Source of the DNA: Gemmatimonadota bacterium
GTDB lineage: Bacteria > Gemmatimonadota > Gemmatimonadetes > Gemmatimonadales > GWC2-71-9
Direction: 5' to 3'
DNA: 5,940 bases
Assembly (NCBI GenBank): GCA_003221085.1
Contig: QHUD01000178.1
Span: 1 to 5,940, forward strand
Shown: piece after piece, positions 1 to 5,940 of the stretch
Layout: the number at the start of each line of letters is the position of its first letter
How positions within the stretch are numbered: position 1 is the stretch's first letter
Translations under genes and position numbers: made by a program
Notes under the pieces: model-generated
What the model saw: only the letters and a program-made list of their open reading frames with translations
The model's database searches: none
What the model was told of the DNA's origin: nothing

Positions 1-376
1 GGTCGAAGGCGGCGGGGAGGGGCCTGATCCCCTTCAAGAACTCCGCAATCGGCTCCAGGTGCTCGTGCCGGTCCAGCACCCCGGCCTTCACCGCTGCGGT
101 ATAGGCATCGTCGGGAATCGGGTCCCAGGCGGCGAACACCAGGTCCTTCAAATCGGCGAGGGGCACGAATTCCTTGATCTTGGGACTCCGCTTCTCGGTG
201 CGCTTCCCGAGCCGGATAGTCCCCATCTGCGACAGCGACCCGACCGGCAGGCCCGTCCCGCGACGCACATGCTCGACGCCGGCGATGAACGTCGTGGACA
301 CCGCACCCAATCCCACGAGCAGCACGCCCAGTTTGCCTTTGGCGGGCGCGATGTCCCGACCGGCTTGCTGCACCAC
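1..376 (-). CDS. ino1: Inositol-3-phosphate synthase (MIPS), N-terminal part, truncated by window edge
   Basis: The visible 125 residues are the start of an NAD-dependent inositol-3-phosphate synthase, which converts glucose 6-phosphate to 1D-myo-inositol 3-phosphate in the cytosol. Seen directly: a Rossmann-type beta strand and glycine motif (GLLVGLG-like region, G22-L-G24-A-V-S-T) near the N-terminus, then GSLSQMGTIRLGKRTEKRSP around residues 46-65, FVPLADLKDLVF and WDPIPDDAY, all typical of bacterial MIPS. The rest of the gene, including the catalytic lysines, lies beyond the left edge. The start is GTG at 376-374, with a second GTG immediately after it (373-371); AAAGGA at 390-385 is a plausible ribosome binding site 8 nt upstream of the first GTG. 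The gene begins 2 nt after the stop of the phosphatidyltransferase gene, so translational coupling is likely. Family assignment is confident; the exact GTG used is not. Confidence 0.9.
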   Translation of the reverse strand, partial: MVQQAGRDIAPAKGKLGVLLVGLGAVSTTFIAGVEHVRRGTGLPVGSLSQMGTIRLGKRTEKRSPKIKEFVPLADLKDLVFAAWDPIPDDAYTAAVKAGVLDRHEHLEPIAEFLKGIRPLPAAFD

Positions 377-378
377 GA

Positions 379-1077
379 TTACGGTCCTTTCCGAGATTGA
401 AGCGCGGCCGCGTGGCCCGGGAGCGTGTCGCGTGGGCGCGGCGGCCGCCTCACCGAAGGCTCTCTGGCCGCACGCGCCACGTAGAGCACGCGCTGCACCA
501 CGGTCACCGAAGTGGCGAGCGCCAGAACGAGCACGATCCAGAACAACAACGAGCCGCGGTTCCCGGCGCCGAAGAACAGCGTGGGGACGCCCAGGAGCAG
601 CACCCGCTCAGCGCGCTGCGCAATCCCGACCTTGGCCGTGAGGCCCAGCCCTTCAGCCCGCGCCCGCGTGTACGAGACGATGAGCGAGGCCGCGAGGGCG
701 ACGAGGCACCCGACCACCGCGAGGGTCAGCCGCTCGGGCGCCACCCCGCCCCGAAGGAAGAACAGCGCGATCCCGCCGAACAGCGCCGACTCGCCCACCC
801 GGTCGAGCGTCGAATCGTAGAAGGCCCCGAACGTCGTGGTCATATCGGCGCGGCGCGCCACGCGGCCGTCCAGCAGGTCGAACACGCCGGACACGAGGAG
901 CAGCAGGCCGCCCCAGCGGACCCACCCCAGGCCGAACGCCATCGCCGACGCGATGACCACCAGCGTACCCACGGTGGTGATGAGATTGGGCCGAACATGC
1001 AGGCGGATGAAGACGAGGGCGAGCGGATCGATCAGTTTCCCGAAGCCATCGCGCACGCGTTGGGGGATTACATTCAT
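379..1077 (-). CDS. CDP-alcohol phosphatidyltransferase, probable phosphatidylinositol-phosphate synthase
   Basis: This 232-residue integral membrane protein carries the complete CDP-alcohol phosphotransferase signature D(x)2DG(x)2AR(x)8G(x)3D(x)3D: D67, D70, G71, A74, R75, G84, D88, D92. The aspartates bind the catalytic metal and CDP-diacylglycerol. RPNLIT at 29-34 precedes the first hydrophobic segment, and about six membrane segments can be picked out. The later segment SYTRARAEGLG (135-145) and GIAQRAER (151-158) resembles the inositol-phosphate pocket of mycobacterial-type PIP synthases (basic residues R138, R140, R155, R158). With an inositol-3-phosphate synthase directly downstream, the likely reaction is CDP-diacylglycerol plus inositol phosphate to phosphatidylinositol phosphate and CMP. 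A basic, proline-rich tail of about 30 residues follows the last membrane segment. The ATG at 1077 has no convincing Shine-Dalgarno; it lies 33 nt after the NamZ-like stop, and no other in-frame start exists in that gap. Phosphatidylglycerophosphate synthase is the main alternative. Confidence 0.88.
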   Translation of the reverse strand: MNVIPQRVRDGFGKLIDPLALVFIRLHVRPNLITTVGTLVVIASAMAFGLGWVRWGGLLLLVSGVFDLLDGRVARRADMTTTFGAFYDSTLDRVGESALFGGIALFFLRGGVAPERLTLAVVGCLVALAASLIVSYTRARAEGLGLTAKVGIAQRAERVLLLGVPTLFFGAGNRGSLLFWIVLVLALATSVTVVQRVLYVARAAREPSVRRPPRPRDTLPGHAAALQSRKGP

Positions 1078-1110
1078 GGCCGGGGAAGGTAGCCGGGCGC
1101 GGCAAAAGTC

Positions 1111-2349
1111 TCAATAGAGCAAGTACTTGGCGCGCAGGCGTCGAAACCGCGCGAGCGGCCCGGCCCACTCCCGCCAGATCGCGTCTGCGGTGCGGCCCGC
1201 GAGGATCGCGCGTCGCAGCTCCCCGCCCTGCGCCAGCCGATCGAAGCGTGCCGCATCGAAACGCAGCGAATCGGGCTGCGCCGCGCGAATCGCCGCCAGC
1301 ACCAAGGCGGCGGCGCGCGTCGGGTCGTAGCGCCGCCGATCGCTCACGCGCAGCCGGATGCCGTGGACCTCCATGCCGTCATATTTCCCGTCCGTCGGCC
1401 CACGCGGCGTGAACACCACGCCCGAGAGCTCCACCCCGTTCAGCCCCTCCTGCGCCCAGCGTCCCCCGCCCCGCAGCCGTGGCAACACGGCACCCGTGTC
1501 GAGCCACGGCGCGCCAACCACCTGAAACGCGAACGCGGTGCCGCGCCCGACGGAGAGATTCGTGCCCTCGAACAGGCACGTCCCCGGATAATGGAGCGCG
1601 CTCTCCAGATCCGGCATGTTGGGCGACGGTCGAACCCAGGGCAGTCCCGTATCATCGTAGAACATGGCGCGTCGCCACCCCAGCGCCGGGACGACCGTGA
1701 GGCGCGCGCGGATGCCGAGCACGTCGTTGGCGAATTGCGCCAGCTCGCCCATCGTCATGCCGTGGCGCATCGGGACACCGAGGAAGTCGGCGACGCGCTC
1801 CAGCGGGCGGGCGGCGGCGGGCACGTTCCCCTGCGACGCGACGCCGGCGATCGGATTCGGCCGGTCGAGTACCACCACGGGCTTTCCCCGGCGCGTCGCC
1901 TCCTGCATCAGCAAGACCGCGGTCGCCGGGTAGCTGTAGTAGCGGGCGCCGATGTCCTGCAGATCCACGAGCACGACATCCACCGTATCGAGCGCCGCGA
2001 TCGCCGACAGCGGCGTCCCACCGTAGAGGCTGTAGATTGGTAGACCGGAGACGGAATCGATCGCATCGGGGAGCCCCGGGCGGTCTTCGGTGCCGCGGAG
2101 CCCGTGCTCCGGACTCAGGATCACCACCAGGCGGACGCCCGGCGTGCCGCGCAGCAGATCGATGTCGCGCCGCCCCAGGCGGTCCACGCCGGTTTGGTTC
2201 GTGAGCAGCGCGACGCGTTTCCCGGCGACGACACCGATCGAGTCCGATAAGAGCACCTCGATCCCCGGCCGTACCTGTGCCGCCACGCGCGTCGGCGGGG
2301 ACATGGCGCAGGCGATCACTACCAACAGCGAGAGAGAATGCGAGCGCAT
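1111..2349 (-). CDS. namZ: DUF1343 / GH171 exo-beta-N-acetylmuramidase, NamZ-like, exported
   Basis: The 412-residue product matches the DUF1343 family, whose Bacillus subtilis member NamZ removes MurNAc from the non-reducing end of peptidoglycan fragments. Visible family motifs: ALLTNQTGVD (47-56), SPEHGLRG (79-86, with conserved E81), VDLQDIGARYYSY (128-140), VVVLDRPNPI (158-167), and further on PSPNMPDLESALHYPGT followed by EGTNLSVGRGT. Length is close to the usual family length. The N-terminus is a signal peptide: MRSH, a hydrophobic run to about residue 16, then VAAQ as a type I cleavage site; VIAC (11-14) is also a weak lipobox, so secretion versus lipidation is unresolved. The start is ATG at 2349-2347, with AGGAG at 2357-2353, only 3 nt away, which is short. 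No other upstream start is close in frame. The same frame stays open antisense through the GH3 gene, but family homology and the signal peptide begin here. It diverges from the GH3 gene and precedes the inositol-lipid genes. Confidence 0.92.
   Translation of the reverse strand: MRSHSLSLLVVIACAMSPPTRVAAQVRPGIEVLLSDSIGVVAGKRVALLTNQTGVDRLGRRDIDLLRGTPGVRLVVILSPEHGLRGTEDRPGLPDAIDSVSGLPIYSLYGGTPLSAIAALDTVDVVLVDLQDIGARYYSYPATAVLLMQEATRRGKPVVVLDRPNPIAGVASQGNVPAAARPLERVADFLGVPMRHGMTMGELAQFANDVLGIRARLTVVPALGWRRAMFYDDTGLPWVRPSPNMPDLESALHYPGTCLFEGTNLSVGRGTAFAFQVVGAPWLDTGAVLPRLRGGGRWAQEGLNGVELSGVVFTPRGPTDGKYDGMEVHGIRLRVSDRRRYDPTRAAALVLAAIRAAQPDSLRFDAARFDRLAQGGELRRAILAGRTADAIWREWAGPLARFRRLRAKYLLY
2338..2349. 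repeat. Near-perfect palindrome holding both divergent start codons
   Basis: The 12 bases ATGCGAGCGCAT form two 5-bp arms (ATGCG / CGCAT) around a 2-base centre. Read on the plus strand they encode M-R-A-H, the start of the GH3 lipoprotein; on the minus strand they encode M-R-S-H, the start of the NamZ-like protein. The coding sequences therefore overlap at their 5' ends, and any promoter and leader for each gene must lie inside the other's signal-peptide coding region. The overlap rests on both start assignments, which are supported by the signal peptides. Whether the palindrome binds a regulator is unknown. Confidence 0.6.
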
Positions 2350-4089
2350 AAGCTCCTGGTAGTTGCCACCCTGCTGGGGTGCGCCGGCGGTCAAGCGGTG
2401 AAGACGACGGCCGAACCCGTCCCCCCTCCCCCATCCCCGGTCCGCACGGCTTCCGTGGACTCGCTGCTCGCCGGCCTCACGGTCCGCCAACAGGTCGGGC
2501 AGCTGGTCATCCCCTGGCTCTCCGGAAGCTACACCGCGCTGGACGATTCGATTTTTCAGGTGGCGGCCCGGTGGGTGGACTCGCTCGAAATCGGCGGTCT
2601 GATCATCTCGGTGGGCTCTCCACTCGACATCGCCAGCAAGCTCAATACGCTGCAGACACGATCCCGCCTGCCCCTCCTCGTCTCGGCCGACCTCGAGTGG
2701 GGCGCCGCCATGCGTGTGGTCGGAGCGACCGCCTTCCCGCAGATCATGGCCGTCGGCGCCACCGGCAATCCCCATGACGCCTATACGATCGGCGCGGCCG
2801 CGGCTGTCGAGGGGCGGGCCGTCGGCATCCATGTGAACTTCGCGCCCGATGCCGACGTCAACAACAACCCCGCGAACCCGATCATCAATATCCGTTCGTT
2901 CGGCGAGGACCCGCGCACGGTGTCCCGCTTGGTGACGGAGTACGTGCGGGGTCTGCACGAGCACGGGATGCTCGCCACGCTCAAGCACTTCCCGGGACAC
3001 GGAGATACGCAGACCGATTCGCACATCGGCCTCCCGATCATCACGGCCGGCTACGCCCGCCTCGACTCCCTCGAGCTCGTCCCGTTCCGCGCCGGCATCG
3101 CCGCCGGCGCAGACGTGGTGATGAGCGCGCACATCGCGTTTCCCGGGCTTACGGGATCGAACGAGCCGGGAACCCTGTCGGCGGCGGTCCTCACCGGCCT
3201 GCTGCGCGACTCGCTGCGGTTCCCAGGCCTGGTCGCGACCGACGCCCTGACCATGGGCGCGATCGTGGCGAAGTACGGTGCCGGCGAAGCGACGGTGCGG
3301 GCGTTCCTCGCGGGCTCGGACCTGCTCCTCATGCCGGCCGATCCCGACTCCGCGGTGCGCGCGATGACGGCGGCGGTGGCGGCCGGACGGGTCACACCGG
3401 AGCGGCTGGCGCAGTCGGTGCGCCGCGTGCTCGAGATCAAGCACCGGCTCGGCCTGCTCGAGCGCCGCACCGTGGCGCTCGACTCCATTCCGCCCGTGGT
3501 CGGCAGCAAGCGGTTTCAGGACGCGGCCAATGACGTCGCCGTGCGCTCCCTGACGCTGGTGCGCGACGTGGGCGGACGGCTGCACGCCCTGCGGGCGCAT
3601 CGCGGCCGACTCGCCCTGATCGCGTACGCGGACGAGGCGAACAGCGGCGTCGGCCAATTCCTCACCGATCTGCTGCGGCAGGGCGGCGACACCGTGGAGT
3701 ACTTCCGGCTGTGGCCGATGTCGGGGACCCTGTCGTACGATTCCGCGCGGGCCGCGATCGCGCGGGCGCCGGCCACCGTGTTCGTCGCCAACGTGCGGCC
3801 CCTCTCGGCGAAAGGGAGCATCGCGCTCCCGGACTCGCTCGCCCAGCTCATCACGGGCACCGACGCCGCCCGCCCCAGCGTGCTGGTGTCGCTCGGCAGC
3901 CCCTACCTCCTCAATCAGGCGCCGACGGTGCGGTCCTACGTCATCGCCTGGAGCGGCGTGCGGGCCTCGGAGCGGGCCGTGGCGCTCGCGCTGCTCGGCC
4001 GCGTGCCGATCGGCGGCCACCTCCCGATTCGCATTCCGCCGGACTATCCCCTGGGCTGGGGAGTGATGGTGCCCGCGACACAGCCGTGA
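2338..4089 (+). CDS. nagZ: GH3 beta-N-acetylglucosaminidase, NagZ-like lipoprotein
   Basis: This 583-residue protein belongs to glycoside hydrolase family 3, NagZ type, which cleaves terminal beta-linked GlcNAc from GlcNAc-MurNAc muropeptides. The N-terminus MRAHK, a short hydrophobic run and the lipobox L12-L13-G14-C15 mark a lipoprotein; A16 at position +2 favours outer-membrane sorting in a diderm. A proline-rich linker (about 26-34) follows. The catalytic TIM barrel spans roughly 38-375: KHFPGHG at 216-222, the loop DSH at 227-229 whose Asp-His pair serves as general acid/base in NagZ enzymes, and nucleophile D302 in ATDALTMGA. A second alpha/beta domain follows from about 390 to the end, as in longer Bacillus-type NagZ proteins and unlike the short cytosolic enterobacterial form. 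The start ATG is chosen because it places the lipobox correctly; upstream there is only a weak purine-rich GAGAGAGA. The stop overlaps the next gene by 4 nt, indicating an operon and translational coupling. Confidence 0.93.
   Translation: MRAHKLLVVATLLGCAGGQAVKTTAEPVPPPPSPVRTASVDSLLAGLTVRQQVGQLVIPWLSGSYTALDDSIFQVAARWVDSLEIGGLIISVGSPLDIASKLNTLQTRSRLPLLVSADLEWGAAMRVVGATAFPQIMAVGATGNPHDAYTIGAAAAVEGRAVGIHVNFAPDADVNNNPANPIINIRSFGEDPRTVSRLVTEYVRGLHEHGMLATLKHFPGHGDTQTDSHIGLPIITAGYARLDSLELVPFRAGIAAGADVVMSAHIAFPGLTGSNEPGTLSAAVLTGLLRDSLRFPGLVATDALTMGAIVAKYGAGEATVRAFLAGSDLLLMPADPDSAVRAMTAAVAAGRVTPERLAQSVRRVLEIKHRLGLLERRTVALDSIPPVVGSKRFQDAANDVAVRSLTLVRDVGGRLHALRAHRGRLALIAYADEANSGVGQFLTDLLRQGGDTVEYFRLWPMSGTLSYDSARAAIARAPATVFVANVRPLSAKGSIALPDSLAQLITGTDAARPSVLVSLGSPYLLNQAPTVRSYVIAWSGVRASERAVALALLGRVPIGGHLPIRIPPDYPLGWGVMVPATQP
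2353..2357 (-). promoter_or_regulatory. Candidate ribosome binding site of the NamZ-like gene
   Basis: On the minus strand AGGAG is followed by CTT and the ATG at 2349. The core is a good Shine-Dalgarno, but the 3-nt spacing is shorter than usual. It lies within codons 6-7 of the opposing GH3 gene. It is the only such site near this start. Confidence 0.5.
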
Positions 4090-5294
4090 GGCGCCGCGTC
4101 TCGCTCACGCTCGTCGCACTGACGGCCGCGTGCGGTGGGACCGGCACCAGGGAGCGGACGCCGGTTCCGGCGAGCACGGGCATCCCGCGAGCCGCCCCGT
4201 CATCGCTCGGTTTCGACAGCACGCGCCTCACCGAGGTCGTCGCCTATCTCCGAGCTGAAGTGGACAGCGGGGCGTTCCCGGGTGCCGTGCTCGCCGTCGG
4301 GCGGCATGGGCGGCTGGCCCTGCTGGCGCCGGTCGGCCACTACGGCGTCGACGACCCGCGGCCGGTGGACGCCGGCACGTCGTACGACATCGCCTCGCTC
4401 ACGAAAGTGGTGGGCCTCACCAGCGCCTGCATGCTCCTGGTCGATGCGGGACGGCTCGAGCTCGACGCCCCGATCGACCGCTACGTGCCCGCGTTCCGCG
4501 GGCCCATGAAGGATCGCGTCACGGTTCGGCAGCTCCTGACCCACTCGGCTGGCCTGGTCGCGGACCTCCCGCTGTACGACTCCACGGCGACCCGCGCCGC
4601 AGCGCTCGCCGCCGTGGACACGACGACACTCGTCGCGCCGCCGGGCACGAGCTACCGCTACTCCGACCTGAGCGCCATCGTGTTGATGCAGGCCGTGGAG
4701 CAGCTGACGGGCCAGCCGTTCGACCGCTTTCTCGCCGAACGGGTGTTCCGGCCGCTGGGCATGACCGCGACGCGGTTTCTGCCCCCCGCCTCGACGCGCG
4801 ACCGGATCGCCCCTACCGAGCACGACACCGTATTCCGGCACCGCTGGCTCCGGGGAGAGGTGCATGACGAGAGCGCGGCGCGGCTGGGCGGCGTCTCGGG
4901 GAACGCCGGGCTCTTCTCCACCGCGCCCGACCTCTCGCGCTTCGCCGCGATGCTCTTGAACGGGGGGGCGTGGGACACGCTGCAGCTGATTCGCGCCGAG
5001 ACCGTCGCGGAGTTCACCACCCGTCAGAACCTTCCGGCGGGCTCGACTCGCGCCCTCGGCTGGGATACGCCGTCGGACTCGGGCTACTCGAGCGCGGGCG
5101 CGAAGCTCTCGCGGCGCTCCTTCGGCCACACGGGCTTCACCGGCACCTCGATGTGGATGGACCCGGACCGGGATCTCTTCATCGTCCTGTTGACGAACCG
5201 CGTCCACCCCACTCGGGCGAACATGGCGATCATTCCGGTGCGGGCGCGCGTCGCCGACCTCGTGGCCGACGCGCTGACTCATCCCGAGCTGTAG
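4086..5294 (+). CDS. Serine hydrolase, beta-lactamase / class C fold, AmiE-like
   Basis: The 402-residue product has the serine beta-lactamase/transpeptidase-like fold. The nucleophile motif is S104-L-T-K107; the second motif is Y192-S-D194, where classical class C enzymes have YxN; the third is H348-T-G350 in place of KTG. LLTHSAGL (150-157) and LLTNRVHPT near the C-terminus are also typical of this family. In Bacillus subtilis a related serine hydrolase, AmiE, acts as an N-acetylmuramoyl-L-alanine amidase beside NagZ and NamZ, so removal of stem peptides from MurNAc is the most likely role; esterase or DD-peptidase activity remains possible. The N-terminus VRRR plus a hydrophobic stretch ending LTAAC16 looks like a lipoprotein signal, although threonine at -3 is not ideal. 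The start GTG at 4086 overlaps the GH3 stop in GTGA. No strong Shine-Dalgarno sits at normal distance (GGGGAG is about 22 nt upstream), consistent with coupled reinitiation. Bacteroidota encode some relatives as GH3 fusions; here the genes are separate. Confidence 0.9.
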   Translation: MRRRVSLTLVALTAACGGTGTRERTPVPASTGIPRAAPSSLGFDSTRLTEVVAYLRAEVDSGAFPGAVLAVGRHGRLALLAPVGHYGVDDPRPVDAGTSYDIASLTKVVGLTSACMLLVDAGRLELDAPIDRYVPAFRGPMKDRVTVRQLLTHSAGLVADLPLYDSTATRAAALAAVDTTTLVAPPGTSYRYSDLSAIVLMQAVEQLTGQPFDRFLAERVFRPLGMTATRFLPPASTRDRIAPTEHDTVFRHRWLRGEVHDESAARLGGVSGNAGLFSTAPDLSRFAAMLLNGGAWDTLQLIRAETVAEFTTRQNLPAGSTRALGWDTPSDSGYSSAGAKLSRRSFGHTGFTGTSMWMDPDRDLFIVLLTNRVHPTRANMAIIPVRARVADLVADALTHPEL

Positions 5295-5300
5295 CCGCAG

Positions 5301-5304
<4 letters not shown>
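5287..5304. terminator. Small inverted repeat across the convergent stops, weak bidirectional terminator candidate
   Basis: GTAGC (5291-5295), loop CGCA, GCTAC (5300-5304) forms a 5-bp stem that contains both TAG stop codons, 5292-5294 on plus and 5303-5301 on minus. An alternative pairing is AGCTG (5287-5291) with CAGCT (5298-5302). No T-tract follows on either side and the stems are short, so a terminator role is only suggested by its position in the 6-nt gap between converging genes. Confidence 0.25.

Positions 5305-5940
<636 letters not shown>

Noticed and set aside
397..1092. 231-codon plus-strand open frame opposite the phosphatidyltransferase
   Set aside because: Composition is typical of an antisense shadow (many R, E, H, P), and the opposite strand carries the complete CDP-alcohol phosphotransferase motif.
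1078..1110. Possible terminator between the NamZ-like gene and the phosphatidyltransferase
   Set aside because: The 33-nt gap is GC-rich and has repeated CCCGGC-type segments in direct orientation, but no stable hairpin followed by a T-tract.
2350..2420. TTGACC on the minus strand as a -35 element for the NamZ-like gene
   Set aside because: No convincing -10 hexamer lies at a 16-19 nt spacing downstream.
2350..4020. Minus-strand frame continuous with the NamZ-like gene, open across nearly the whole GH3 gene
   Set aside because: It is antisense to a gene with intact GH3 catalytic motifs, its translation is arginine-, histidine- and glycine-rich with no recognisable domain, and the NamZ signal peptide begins at 2349. 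Long antisense frames are common in GC-rich DNA.
4200..5282. 360-codon minus-strand open frame opposite the serine hydrolase
   Set aside because: Low-complexity, charge-rich translation without motifs, fully covered by a well-supported gene on the plus strand.

Overview
The window is GC-rich bacterial chromosome, densely coded, with no RNA gene, mobile element or CRISPR array that I can see. Two predicted lipoproteins and an exported peptidoglycan glycosidase point to a diderm (Gram-negative) bacterium. The inositol-3-phosphate synthase fragment and the style of the sodium:solute symporter resemble proteins I associate with Gemmatimonadota. That placement comes from memory of family resemblance, not from a search, and is only moderately secure.

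Layout from left to right: (1) the 5' part of an inositol-3-phosphate synthase gene (minus strand, runs off the left edge); (2) a CDP-alcohol phosphatidyltransferase, probably phosphatidylinositol-phosphate synthase, ending 2 nt before gene 1 starts; (3) a DUF1343/GH171 exo-beta-N-acetylmuramidase (NamZ-like), minus strand, 33 nt upstream of gene 2; (4) divergently, a GH3 NagZ-like beta-N-acetylglucosaminidase lipoprotein on the plus strand, whose start region overlaps that of gene 3 by 12 bp; (5) a serine beta-lactamase-fold hydrolase (AmiE/class C-like), overlapping gene 4 by 4 nt; (6) converging on gene 5 with a 6-nt gap, the C-terminal part of a sodium:solute symporter running off the right edge on the minus strand.

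Two themes stand out. Genes 3, 4 and 5 match the enzyme set of the Bacillus subtilis NamZ-NagZ-AmiE muropeptide-salvage cluster: GlcNAc removal, peptide removal and MurNAc removal. Here all three carry export signals, so they probably act in the periplasm or at the outer membrane, and the symporter could import a released product. Genes 1 and 2 supply the first two steps of inositol phospholipid synthesis: glucose-6-phosphate to inositol-3-phosphate, then condensation with CDP-diacylglycerol. Genes 3, 2 and 1 share a strand with short gaps and may be one transcript, which would link cell-wall turnover to inositol lipid synthesis.

The most unusual architecture is at the gene boundaries. The divergent start codons of genes 3 and 4 sit at the two ends of a near-perfect 12-bp palindrome, with no intergenic DNA for promoters. 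The convergent stop codons of genes 5 and 6 both lie inside a small inverted repeat. No stretch over 300 bases lacks a gene.
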